This document shows positions 43,069-53,439 of a stretch of 64,000 nt of DNA, piece by piece. Positions within the stretch are counted from its first letter, which is position 1. Every line of letters begins with the position of its first letter. Source of the stretch: Ophiosphaerella korrae (lineage: Eukaryota > Ascomycota > Dothideomycetes > Pleosporales > Phaeosphaeriaceae); the NCBI GenBank assembly GCA_028456385.1, contig JALNQF010000026.1:310001-374000 (forward strand), written 5' to 3'. Below the pieces are notes generated by a model. It saw only the letters and a program-made list of their open reading frames with translations, searched no databases and was not told where the DNA came from. Made by a program: the position numbers and the translations under genes.

Positions 43069-44442
43069 CTACAGTCTATCGTCTACATCCTGCACAACCC
43101 AACTCATACTTTCATTGCAGGTTTGATCCATAGCATTTATATATTTAGTGATTCTCTCTACCACCCAGCCGGAAGAGACTGCATTCAACTCTTTCTGTTC
43201 TTTACCCAATGTTTCTACATTAACCTTCTTACACTTTGAAACGGCAGGGGAATACTCCAAACACTGCAGTTTCGCCCTTCGACCTAGTCGTACGTCATTA
43301 GACACTGAGCAAATAGAATTATGATACGAGAATTGTAAGCACATCGCATTGCTTTCGCATGCGAATTTGCAAATTGCGAAAGAAGTATGCAGCCCCCCGT
43401 GTTTCAAGACACTCTTACTGAACTCAGCATTCACCGAGTAATTGTCCCACTCATTTCTTTCCCCCAAAAGTAATGGCAGAATATATCCTTTAAAGACATG
43501 AGAATGGCGCATGGGTATATTTCTTGGATGCGTACGCTGCCACTCCTGTTCAAACTCCCACAATAATCGGGTCTCGTCTGGGGACATGTGATGGTAGGTA
43601 ATGGTGGGATAGCACCATGGCTGCCTATCAATCTTCGTAATGTTGTGGTCGAGTGTGGACACTGGGTCACCTTGGAAATGAGGAAATGCCCACAGCAGTG
43701 GAACCAGAACATCTTTCAGCACTTTGCCAAGAACCATGTCTCCAGCCCACTGTTCGATTGTATACTGGTTATATTCGGCCATGTGAGCTCTCCAATGATC
43801 CGTCAATTTCTTCATCGCGGCTGCTGATAAAACAAATCCTGAACCATCATGAGCAAATAGCACATCGCCGATGAACATCTGCTTGCCGGTATAATATGGT
43901 ACCTCTGCATCAAACTTCGACAAGTAATCTAGCAGATTGCTCCACATGAGATACGTGTCCATCTTAATAAAGACAAACCGCTTTGCTTGCGGCCTGTGGC
44001 GAAGGGCTTTATCAATCATGGGTAAAAAGTTGAATTTGTCGAGCTTCCATCCGGGGTTGCCTAGCAAACCTGAAGATCCACTTCCACTATGTCCAGTTTC
44101 TTCAGTAGAGAGACCATTTCGACCCTCCTTCTTCAGCCTATGGTATAGGTCGAAATCCGGCACTAAGTCTTTCAAATATTGGCTAACTTCATCAAGAACA
44201 TCGTGAATCTGACGCCCCTGAAATACTTCTTCATAATCTGGTATACAGCGCAATGTAGTATTGAAATGGATCGGCAGCTTTTCCGGGACTTTGGTTGCAC
44301 CTGTCCGAAGGACCACCAGTACCTCTTCCGCGACGGGGTTTTGGGGACAATGGAGCGTGTCTTGGGGCTGGCTCGGTATCTTGGTACCGCCTGATGATCT
44401 GCGACACGAATAGAATAAGATGGAACAAATAATAAAAGCCAT
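43069..44442 (-). CDS. GT31-like fungal glycosyltransferase
   Basis: From ATG 44440-44442 the frame gives 457 residues. It remains open to 44508 without another ATG, adding a basic KIRRESR stretch that would suit a type II membrane anchor, so a missed upstream exon is possible. The short hydrophobic MAFIICSILFYS may be the anchor. Core motifs are WKLDKFNFLPMIDKAL, FVFIKMDTYLMWSNLLDYL (the DxD-like MDTY region), YYTGKQMFIGDVLFAHDGSG and VLSAAAMKKL, matching fungal C1GalT/fringe-like GT31 proteins. A Cys-rich PAN-like tail (AICKFACESNAMCLQFSY) follows. The usual Glu-Ala-Asp-Thr-Tyr reads Lys-Met-Asp-Thr-Tyr here. A Golgi location is inferred. Confidence 0.72.
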   Translation of the reverse strand: MAFIICSILFYSCRRSSGGTKIPSQPQDTLHCPQNPVAEEVLVVLRTGATKVPEKLPIHFNTTLRCIPDYEEVFQGRQIHDVLDEVSQYLKDLVPDFDLYHRLKKEGRNGLSTEETGHSGSGSSGLLGNPGWKLDKFNFLPMIDKALRHRPQAKRFVFIKMDTYLMWSNLLDYLSKFDAEVPYYTGKQMFIGDVLFAHDGSGFVLSAAAMKKLTDHWRAHMAEYNQYTIEQWAGDMVLGKVLKDVLVPLLWAFPHFQGDPVSTLDHNITKIDRQPWCYPTITYHHMSPDETRLLWEFEQEWQRTHPRNIPMRHSHVFKGYILPLLLGERNEWDNYSVNAEFSKSVLKHGGLHTSFAICKFACESNAMCLQFSYHNSICSVSNDVRLGRRAKLQCLEYSPAVSKCKKVNVETLGKEQKELNAVSSGWVVERITKYINAMDQTCNESMSWVVQDVDDRL

Positions 44443-44540
44443 GCAGGCTGAACGACTTTCGCGTCGTATTTTCAGCCAATGTCTTCCTGAAGCCACGTTC
44501 GGCCACAAATGGAGAAAACTTGACTAAACTTTGTTTTTGG

Positions 44541-44596
44541 GTCAACATCAACGGGGTCAACATCAACGGGGTCAACATCAACGGGGTCAACATCAT
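44541..44596 (+). repeat. 15-bp tandem repeat (three full units plus a partial)
   Basis: GTCAACATCAACGGG is repeated at 44541, 44556 and 44571, followed by a partial, diverged unit from 44586. Because the unit is a multiple of three, it stays open in all frames on both strands. It lies about 100 bases upstream of the glycosyltransferase start. Confidence 0.9.
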
Positions 44597-44825
44597 CGAT
44601 TTCCAGGATTCGCGTTGGCTCATCTTAAACAATCATATTGCAGCACAGCAGAAGCGTCCGCGCGGTCTTGTGGTCGAATCTGGCCACAAATCCGTTGCGG
44701 CACAGCAAAGGATACTGGCCTGCCAATTCCCAGATGAAACGCCATAGGAGTTACTGCACGCCACGTCAATTCGGTCTTGCGTCTTCTCATATGAATAACT
44801 CCTACAGAGTAATACGAAAGAAAAT

Positions 44826-45696
44826 ATGAAGGTATTGCTTGCCACATTGGCTATCCAGAGTTTAGCAGCAGTCACATGTCACATCCACCCAAGAGACGAA
44901 GGACATCTCTTTACTACGCCTCAGGACTCAGTTAACGGCTCTTTCATCTTCCCACGAACATACCCACGTAATATTCGCGAAGGTTCCAGTATCAACATCT
45001 CTTGGTCAAAAACATGCTCAAATATCAACCTATACTTCTACCAAAGGGGCAAAGTTGCAAATTCGGTGCAGCTAGTCAATGAGTATTGGCAACACCACCA
45101 AGTCCTCGCATATTATGCTAAAAAAAAAAAACTCTGGAGCTAACTTAGCTATTAACTGGTACCAGTGGGAGGCCCGCGCTAAAGAAACGAATCTCACAAA
45201 TCCATTCGTCTTCAGAATCGTCGATGCCTTGGGAAGCACAGACGAGCAGAGCAACGGGGGCTTCCGGAGCACAAGCTGGTATCTCATACGCGATGAGAAC
45301 GCGAGTGCGTCGGTAACATCGTTGTCCACATCACTAGCCACAGCCACGTCCTCCACAACACCCTTGTCTCCGGTGGCATCTTCAGAAGCCCCATTGTCGA
45401 CGGTGCAAGGGGGACAAGTCACGCAGAGTGGCGGGGTTGGCAAAAGCGCCATCATCGGCTTGACGGTCGGACTTGTGGTCGCGGTAACAGTCATCATTGC
45501 GGGAATATTTTACTGCCTGAGAAAACAGCAGAGAAGCAAGAAAGCACTGCCTCCAACGCACATACCTACTGCCACTTATCACGACCCGTACTGCGCTGAA
45601 TTGAAGCCGGAATACCGCCAAGTGCATGGAAACTTTGCACAGCCGTCTGAATTGCACGGCGAGGCAGTTATTCACGAACTCCCCGGGACGAGGTAG
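44826..45696 (+). pseudogene. type I membrane glycoprotein gene with frameshift in an A12 tract
   Basis: ATG 44826 starts a signal peptide (MKVLLATLAIQSLAAVTC) and an extracellular region with NLYFYQRGKVANSVQL. The frame then runs into the homopolymer A 45120-45131 and stops soon after. From the A run onward the +1 frame continues NSGANLAINWYQWEARAKE, TNLTNPFVFRIVDA and STSWYLIRDE, a Ser/Thr-rich stalk, a membrane helix (AIIGLTVGLVVAVTVIIAGIFY) and a basic cytoplasmic tail ending in TAG. With 11 rather than 12 A residues the total is exactly 290 codons. No intron with suitable phase can bridge the gap. The layout resembles fungal mid2-like or mucin-like surface proteins, but the ligand and role are unknown. 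Confidence 0.7.
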
Positions 45697-46337
45697 CATG
45701 GAGGTTAGGTCGGGATTTTAGCGCTCGATTTTCCTACTGTTATACGGGTCGCCTGCAACCGGTCTTGCTGCATTATATTAGTCTTACGTGGCTCTTCTCG
45801 GCGGGACTAAGATATTTGTCTTTGACTGGCTCAATTCACCTGGACTCATCCTTGTATATTCTTCCATAAACTAATAGGCCCAGATCCTCTGACGCACCCC
45901 CTACTCCAAGCGTGGAGTTTGCTGTTTGAGTAGAATTTGGAGGACTGGTGTATACCAATAAGCAGAGGGAGTAGCAAAGTGCGGAAGTAAGTACAGCTTT
46001 CGCCTTATAGTACAAACCTACAAATGAATGTAATCGGTTGTAGGCGGTTAGAACGTTCAATTCATCCACAAAAAGTAGAATACGCAAGTGAATAGGGTCC
46101 CACTTACCTCTTCGCTTCTGCAATAGTCTTTCTAGCCACCGACTAGCACTTCATTTGGGAACACTCTATCGTATAGCTACTCAAAATTCCACTATCTTGT
46201 GTTAGTTTGTCACTATCTCCGTGGATATAGGCTGAGGTTAAAGATCGCGCAAAAATTAAATAATTGGCATTTTAATATCTCTTGGCAAGGGCAGTGTCAC
46301 GCGTATGTGCGTAAAAAAAGGGGCATCAAAGCGTAGT
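45697..46337. other. intergenic spacer up to the Tc1/mariner insertion
   Basis: No gene was recognised. The right border is the TA target site of the transposon at 46338-46339. Confidence 0.45.
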
Positions 46338-46339
46338 TA

Positions 46340-47689
46340 CAGTACTAGGCCATAAGTTTGGAATATTTTCGTACGGGCCGCCCAACACGAGATCAACACC
46401 TCATCGTTTACAGCCACCCACCACCTAAAATTATATAGAAACTCGGCTTTTTTTTTATGTATTTGAAGATGATTGAATCAGTATTTAGTCTACCAGCCTC
46501 GCGCGCGCCTACAGGCTTGAATTCTTCTCGGCATACTCATAATAAGTTTGCGTATGAGCGCACCTGGTATACGCCGCCAGCACTCCTTCAACGCGCTGCA
46601 AAAGCCCTCCTACTCCTCTTTAGCTTGTAAGGAGTTATTATATTGTGGATAGTGCTTATACATTATCTTTTTAAGATGCCACTAGAGGTGCTTGATAGGG
46701 TTGAGGTTAGGTGAGTAGGGTAGCTAAGTTATAGGTGTAATGTAGTGTTAAGCTATCTATCTTATTATTGCGCGCAAGGTATGTATGCGCGCATTATCCT
46801 GCATGAAAAGCTAAGACTACTGCTAGTTAGGTAGTAGGCCTCTACGAAGAGCTTTAATATAACTTTGGCTTAAGTAGCTACGTTGTCGTGTATTCTTATC
46901 TCTCTCTATAATAACAAGTAGACTGTAGCGTAGTCTACCTCGTTTATCTAGCTATATACACGCCTATACTATCTGCGCTGGGCGCTTATAGCCCTTAACT
47001 TTAGTAATTATCTCTAGCTTCTATTTCTCCTATGTAAACTAAAAGCACCACTCGCAGTTGTAGCTAGAGCCCTTCTAAAGAGAGCACTTATCTAAGAATT
47101 TAAGCGTACGCGAGTGCTACTGAAAGTAACAGTACTGTCGGCAGAACTGCTAGCGCTTTTGAGTATAGATAGGCTTTAGTTTTGGTCGCTTTTTACAGCG
47201 GTAATTAGTAAGGCCAACACTCTTAAGGTGTCTGTACGATGTTGTACGACTAGGTAGCTTCGAAGGCGTCCCATCTGTATTCACAAACACCCCAGCTTTA
47301 GCAAGCTCTGAGTACTCTAGCTTTGGCTGCGCGCGAACCTTGCAATAGATGAGCTTCTTCTGACGTAGTGATAGTATAGGTAGACGGCCACTACGAGGTT
47401 TATCCTTTGTGCTGCCTGTTTCGTGCCATTTCTTTATAATCTTGCTCACAGCTGACTGTGTACACCCAAAAAACTCTGCAGCTTTGCTCTGCGCTGCACC
47501 TGCCAATACCATCCCGATGATATGGTCGCGTGTTTCCTGACGAATATTTGGCTTTCTGCGAGCATTTCCATCTATCTCTCGTCCAAATCGGCGTTGTGTA
47601 GCCATAGTTGTGGTGGGTTGAAGTTGAGATCACCTTTGGAGTTGCATTGTGGGGTGGGCTTGGCATTCCAAACTTTTGAAACGTGACTG
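46340..47689 (-). mobile_element. complete 1,350-bp Tc1/mariner element, partly RIP-mutated
   Basis: Both ends begin CAGT next to a TA dinucleotide (46338-46339 and 47690-47691), the target-site duplication of this superfamily. The outer 27 bases form imperfect inverted repeats, sharing TACAGT at the tip and AAGTTTGGAAT inward. The length is typical. The transposase is read on the minus strand. The helix-turn-helix half is intact, while the DDE half is riddled with stops but still shows MQDNARIHTLR and YSPNLNPIKHLWWHLKK. The central segment, about 46600-47150, is strongly TA-biased. The two flanks have normal composition. Confidence 0.85.
47150..47605 (-). pseudogene. N-terminal half of the Tc1-type transposase
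   Basis: An intact frame of 151 residues from ATG 47603-47605 holds paired helix-turn-helix DNA-binding regions: RQETRDHIIGMVLAGAAQSK, FFGCTQSAVSKIIKKWHETG and the linker KDKPRSGRLPILS. It ends in TAG at 47150-47152, where the continuing protein would enter the catalytic domain. The downstream DDE region (to about 46490) is present but multiply interrupted, so the protein could at most bind DNA. It lies wholly inside the element at 46340-47689. Confidence 0.8.
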
Positions 47690-48317
47690 TAGATATCGAG
47701 GACGTGGCACAATTATTGACCGAGAACACCAGAATTAGCCACATGCGTGAGCCAAAATGAGTTTGAGAAGCTCCGAAGGCTGATTTGTAGAATTACCATG
47801 CATAATAGGTTATATGTGCTAGACTAACAAAATTTCGGCGAGGAGCCGAAGTAGGCGGAATGATTGGCTTTGGCGTACAGTGCTCGAAGCTATCCATATA
47901 TGCACTACCTTTCTTACTAGTTCTTGAACGTCAGACTAAATTCGTCAATAGTGTCTGATTGATTGCAGTGTACGTGAGTCGAGAGAAGTACCCATCACAG
48001 TTTGCGGCGTTGATGACCGATGAGATAAGCATGGAAGATCCTATATAATACCGCTTGAGAAATCAGCAACTTATCGAAGGCAACGCAGCGATAGACAATC
48101 TTAAATGGCTTGACACTGGATTCGCATTCGCATGTTTTACGGATATATCCACGCAATCCACTCCAGATACGACCACTATACTGAATACAAACGATCTTGA
48201 TGTAATAGTTACAGGGTGATAGAGGAACCGTTAGGATAGATAGTATACGCAAGGCTAATACCTAATATGAGTACGAGTTGGGCGTAGCTTCCGAGACACA
48301 GAAGCTACGCCAAACCG
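47690..48317. other. spacer with paired inverted repeats, possible non-autonomous element
   Basis: Two 9-base arms, TTTGGCGTA at 47869-47877 and TACGCCAAA at 48306-48314, face each other across about 430 bases. A small hairpin TTCGGC-GAGGA-GCCGAA is at 47834-47850. An 85-codon open frame within (47995-48252, minus) has no known domain. A short non-autonomous element is conceivable, but no target duplication was identified. Confidence 0.3.
48281..48311. terminator. 11-bp perfect hairpin just past the stop of the zinc-cluster gene
   Basis: GGCGTAGCTTC (48281-48291), a 9-base loop and GAAGCTACGCC (48301-48311) form a perfect stem. It starts seven bases beyond the TAG (48318-48320) of the minus-strand gene, so it would lie in its 3' untranslated region. 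Whether it affects 3'-end formation or is a transposon scar is unknown. Confidence 0.5.
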
Positions 48318-49761
48318 CTATTGGACAGCATGGCCCCAGGTGAGTCCATAGCACTCAGTGCCTGGGTTTTGCACCTTCAATTCAAGCTCGTCTGCTATTT
48401 TCCAGCTGTCCCAGGGACCTTCTCGCCGTCGTGACCTTCGTAAAAGGTCAATAACGCGTTGTGGCAAGAAAGGGTCGTCGGTAAAAGAGGGTACAAGGTA
48501 TAGCGCAGGAATGCTGTCGCTGTCCAGCGTGAATATAGGTCGACCTAACCAGGAATCCTCGGCGTTGAATAAAGTCTCTACTGCGTCAACGAGCCTTTCA
48601 CAGAGCTGCGTTACTTCCTCGTCGCTTGCCTCCGGATCTGCTAATATGACTTCCCACATGTTGCGGCGTACTGTGAGAAGTAATATCTCTCGCCGGATAT
48701 CAGTTGGGAGGCCTTCGAATGTAGCAAAAGTGGAGAGAAGGAGTTCGAATTTCATCACCCAACGATCGAACGGTGCCACAAGTTCGCCCAATCGGTAAAC
48801 CGCGTTTTTAACGTCACTTTCTTTTTTGACCTTGCCTCTGTAACTATACTGAATGTGTATCATCCTCACATCGAGGTCCCATAAAGCGTTGATGGCCTCT
48901 GACAAGCTCGAAAAGGGCTGTGGTCTATTATCGATCTCTTTCAAAGGTATGGCATATGGGGTCATGTCAGGAATGACATAGTCGCGAGTAAGAACGGCGG
49001 CATCGACGCCGAAATGCAGGAACACGGTTGCAATCTCTTGCATCAGCAGTTGTGCATGGGGTGGAGCGCTCGATGGGTCGTAGTCTTCTAAAAGGCGGCA
49101 GCCGGCTTGCATGTGAGAGAGGGCTTCGTCAACGCGGCCAAGTATGTACTCGAGAGAGACAAAAAGCACACAGCAGATTACGATTTTGAGCTGGATGTTC
49201 CAGGGTGTTCGCTGCCGGATGGTGTTGGAGTTTGTCAATTCGGCGATAGCTTTGTTGTAATGGTGTGTAGCAGCATACTCGAATTGTGACATAATTATGT
49301 TTGCATCTACCGGAGACGCTGTAGAGAGGGTCTGGAGATAAAACCGATGAGCTGCGCCAAGGGCAACAAGCACGTGTCGCACGGCAGGGTCCTGATAGCA
49401 CATTGGGAGCACCCTGCGGAACCAGAAGTCCTTGGGATGGACAAAGCGAACAAAATCAACGATGGTGACAGTTCGAAAGTGGTAGAAAAAGTCTTGATCA
49501 GACGCGCTGAGGTCGAGATCGAAATCGAGCCTGGCTCTCGGGGATAAGCTGCCTGAGAACGAACTCCCTGAAGATGAACTGCCATCCGAACTGGATGCTC
49601 TTGAGATTGCCCGGGTGACTTGCTTATTGACAGGCGTATACTGCCCCACAGCTTGTTTCCTTTTCTTAGGCTGCACTGGAGCGTATCCATCACATTTCAC
49701 GCGATTATCTCTGCACCGGCGGCAGGTTGGCTTCTCTTCGTCACATTTCTTCCGGCGTACT
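48318..49761 (-). CDS. Zn2Cys6 transcription factor lacking a visible first exon
   Basis: A 480-residue open frame ending TAG 48318-48320. The exon appears to start at 49761 after a CTACAG acceptor; the open frame reaches 49772 only with TTG. It begins VRRKKCDEEKPTCRRCRDNRVKCDGY, the last four cysteines of a zinc cluster, so the first CxxC pair should be in an upstream exon ending in phase 2. None with a suitable donor and ATG was found in the next 400 bases upstream. The rest matches the DUF3468-type fungal regulator: DFFYHFRTVTIVDF, RRVLPMCYQDPAVRHVLVAL and ALSHMQAGCRLL. Either the first exon is distant or the gene is 5'-truncated. Confidence 0.65.
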
Positions 49762-50826
49762 CTGTAGACCAAGAGATCTTGTCAGCCTTGTTCGTATAGA
49801 TATACGGGACGACGCCAGGCGCCTTGGTCGTCAAAGGCCCACTCATGTGTGCACCGAGCAGAAACCTTAGAAGACTGGCATAGGCGAGAGGGTCATGTTA
49901 CACGATTGTGGGCGCTGAGGCCTGTACGGAGTGCCATGGTATAATAGTGGAGTAGACTCACTTGCTGCGAAAAGACGTTAGCTATGTCAACGCGAGCAGC
50001 GGCTAGAGCACTGCCAAGACATGGTGACACGACTGGCGGCCCCACCTGTCGGTATCAGGTGGAGCACGATAGCTCGTGGCGATCTGCTGTACGATGGCAG
50101 GCTGATGGACAAGGGGCGGGGAGAAGATACCATGTAATACAACCGGTGCGGACCTTGGGCGAAAAGGCGCGCACTCGAGCGGTCTTCTTCTGTGGTGCAA
50201 GAGAAGCGACCATAAAGTTGTTGGCAGGCGGGCATGGCGGATTCGCTACAATGAGCTTGTGCATCGTTGAAGCACCAGTCACATCTAATTACGACGTCGG
50301 TTCAGGTTGAGTATGTTGGTTGTTGTGCAGAGGCATGTGTCAACGTTAAGACGAGCCAGCCAGATGCTAGCCCCTGAGCCGTCTCAAAGAGGGGGTCTGC
50401 GAGGCTGCGATTGGCTGGTGCGTATAGACGGGAACTTTGGCGGACGGCGGCGTGGGGGGCGTGGGGGAAGGCTTTGGTTGGCCAGCCGGCACGATAGCCG
50501 AGAGACAGTGTTCACAGCCTAGGATGCGAGTATCCCCAGCACATTCGTGGTCAAGCAAAACCACCGCAAGGAGAGGGTGTGTACGCCAGCGTAAGGCTGT
50601 TTTACGCAGCAAGCACAGCCGCTCGCCAACGTCACGATCCAGCATGGGCAACGCAATCACTTCGCCTGCCAAGAGAGCGAGATATCGCTTTTGCGGTATC
50701 CTCATCACCCAACATGAATGAATACATAAGAGAAAAAGATGCTTCCAAGGATCACATCACTAGAGCATCATCTCTTCATTTCCTCTTCATCGTCCAAGAA
50801 TTTCATCAGCCACAGCAAGTTCCAAG
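49762..50826. other. divergent GC-rich promoter region
   Basis: About 1.06 kb between the zinc-cluster gene (minus) and the deiminase gene (plus). GC-rich open frames on all strands are chance consequences of composition. The missing first exon of the regulator may lie here but could not be located. Confidence 0.4.
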
Positions 50827-52860
50827 ATGCGGACCGAGGTATTGTTCACTCTCGCAGGTCTCTGTGTGTATTCCAGCCAAGACCTCCAGATTCCCTCTTG
50901 GGCTATTCAAGGGGCACGTTGTGCTAACAAGAGCCTAGACCTTGCACCTTCCACCCTTGCTAGAGCCGCCCTGCGTCAATCATGCGCATCATCCTCTGTG
51001 GCGTCTGCCACAGCATCCGCAGCTCTCCCTGATGACAAACTCAAGGCCGACATCCGTGCTGACACTGACCGTGATGGCAAAGTCGACGTCACTGGGCCTT
51101 CGGACAGCAATGGCAAAACCACCTGGACTGCCGATTTTGGTGCCATCTTCCTCCCCAACATTGGCGACACGGGCAAGCGTTGCTCTAATGCCCTCTTGAA
51201 AGGTTCTCCTGTCAGCAACGAGAAGCTTGACATTTGTAACGATGCTTCTGATAACATTCTACGCTCCGAGCAGTTCCTTGCTCCACTCCAGACAGTCCCC
51301 ATTGCTCAACTCCCTGATGACGCTCGCGGCCGTGTCTATATCAAAGACTAAGTGCAGCGCAAGAATGTCCGCATTTTTCACAAAACAAAAGCCAATAGCA
51401 CATGGGTCTACGTAGACAACAACTACTCCTTCAACACTACCTCTCTTCGCGAGGGGCTCGTCCTTGGTGTCGACGGACGTGATGTTCGTCGTCCCAATGG
51501 TGGCTGGGACGGTCGCGTCATGGTCAGCTTTGACGTTCAAAGCTCCAATGGTTCTTCATCCGACGAGGTCATGCTACGCGTTGCGCCTGTTCTCACGCAT
51601 ACGCATCTTGATCCTGTGGAGCAAGTCCTTGCTGTCAAAGCAAACGAGACCAGCTCTCCTTGGCTGCCCAACTTCAACAACCAACTCCAAAAAGCCGTCA
51701 ACAACTCTGGCTTGGAGGAAAAAATCTACTATTTCTCTGGTAGTGACGATGTTTGGGCGCAAGACTTCTTAGAGCCAGGCTTCGCCTCAATGCCCTGTCC
51801 CGATGGCCCCATCATGATACGCATCATGATACGCAGTCCTCAGGATGAGCGTGTTGCCGGCAGGCAACTCTTCGAGTACTATCGCGACACTAGCATTGGT
51901 GCCGTTCAGCAACTCGGTGGCACCCGTGACGAGATCAATTCTGGTGGTAATATTGAGACCATCCCTCCCTACAAATTCAATGGCACTTCCTGGCCTGCTG
52001 GCCGTCTGATTCTCGGTAACCACGGTGAACAAAAGCACTTCATGCTCCCCTTCTTCCAGGCTCAAGAGACCCAGAATCCCCTCCTGCTCGATATCGATTG
52101 GCTAGTCATTGGTCATGTCGACGAGTTTCTTCAGTTCATCCCCGTTGACTCGCCTCGTGGCTGGGTCCTCATGGCTGATGACCCCATGGCCGGCGTGGAG
52201 ATGCTTCAGAAACTCAAACATAACGGCCATGGCAAGGACCGCGTATTCTCCCGCAAAAACGACGCCACTACATTTCCCAATTGCAGTGACCCACAGGGCT
52301 GTAGTGCTATCCCTATTGAGCCTACTACCATCGACGAGATCCTCGCCAACAAAGACCTCATGTCCGTGCAAGAGCGCTGCGCCGAGCGTATCGAGGCAAA
52401 CATACAAATTCTCAAGGATGCCACGGGGATCACCGAGCAAGAGATCATCCGTCTACCCTCCATGTTCAAGAACAACCCCTTTGGCGGCTTCTTCCTCGGC
52501 GGCAACTCCATAGACGGCAATTCTACGGACGGCACCTTCCTTCCGAATGGCAGTAACGCATCTACTCCGGCTGGCAACAGCACCAGATCAGACGGCGAGC
52601 CACAGCTCAAAGTCGGCGCGCTTTTCCCGGGCGTCATCAACGGCCTCGTTATGACCGGCTTTGACACGTACATTGCGCCTAACCCCTGGGGCCCTATGGT
52701 CAATGGCACCGACGTTCTTGCCGAGGAGTTGAAGACGCAGTATGCTGAGGTTAATATGACTGTGGTCTTTATCGACGACTGGAACACGCACCACAACTTC
52801 GGCGGTGAGATTCACTGTGGCACTAATACTGCGCGTAATATGGAGAGGGAGTGGTACTAG
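50827..52860 (+). pseudogene. protein-arginine deiminase with one in-frame TAA
   Basis: From ATG 50827 the frame is open for 174 codons, meets TAA at 51349-51351, and resumes in the same frame for 502 codons to TAG at 52858-52860. Both parts belong to one protein-arginine deiminase: DRDGKVDVTG and GAIFLPNIGDTGKRC before the stop, VRIFHKTKA right after it. The catalytic set is complete: WAQDF (first Asp), VIGHVDEF (His-x-Asp) and GEIHCGTN (nucleophile Cys). The enzymes convert peptidyl-arginine to citrulline and need calcium. Many N-x-S/T sites suggest secretion, although the N-terminus is not a clean signal peptide and may include a misplaced start. CAA or GAA to TAA explains the break. Confidence 0.78.
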
Positions 52861-53435
52861 GGGTGTTTAGTGTCACGATGTTGTTGGGATCTTGTTAAAT
52901 GCAAGGAAGCAGGGTTTCATATACTTTTTGTTTGGATGGCGTGGGAGTTTGAAGCGGTGGATGCTTGATAATTGTTTATTGTTTATTGTTGTATACGAGT
53001 AGAATATATGTGTAGAGGTCCCGTTTAGATTAAATAGACCCATGACGAAGGATGAGCCGCGCGTGCGTAGGTGACTTTCATTTTCAGTTAGGTTAGTGTA
53101 ATCGATCCTGGATTTCAGCTGCATTTGATCTTCTCCATTGTAGATTGTGTAGTGTATGTGAGCATACATAATTATTTGCTCGAGTCAGCAGCACGGTACA
53201 GCTTTGATCTAGCGAAAAAACCGGTGAGATAATTAGTCACTATAGTACATTGATTTTAATGCAATATCCATTATAAACTTTGACCACTAGTAGACATTTG
53301 GAGTTGAAAGATTAGAGATGTAAAACAAAGTTGCCCTTAGCTAAAGGTAGAGATCACATGTGCCATTTCTCCTCTCTACAAATAAACTATAGTTCTAACC
53401 TAATTTCCTCGCATAGATATTAGATCTCGAGATCT
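52861..53435. other. transition into the AT-rich block
   Basis: Normal composition downstream of the deiminase changes to strongly TA-rich within a few hundred bases. No gene was recognised. A CTATAGTACAGGGCATAGG stretch at about 53437 may be the outer end of the transposon remnant that follows. Confidence 0.45.
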
Positions 53436-53439
53436 ACTA

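Noticed and set aside
44541..44596. CRISPR-like repeat array.
   Set aside because: The units are directly adjacent with no spacers and the organism is a eukaryote; it is a simple minisatellite.
45079..45200. An intron instead of an indel in the surface-protein gene.
   Set aside because: The acceptors that would suit the second frame need a phase-1 donor, and no GT in that phase occurs in the preceding exon segment.
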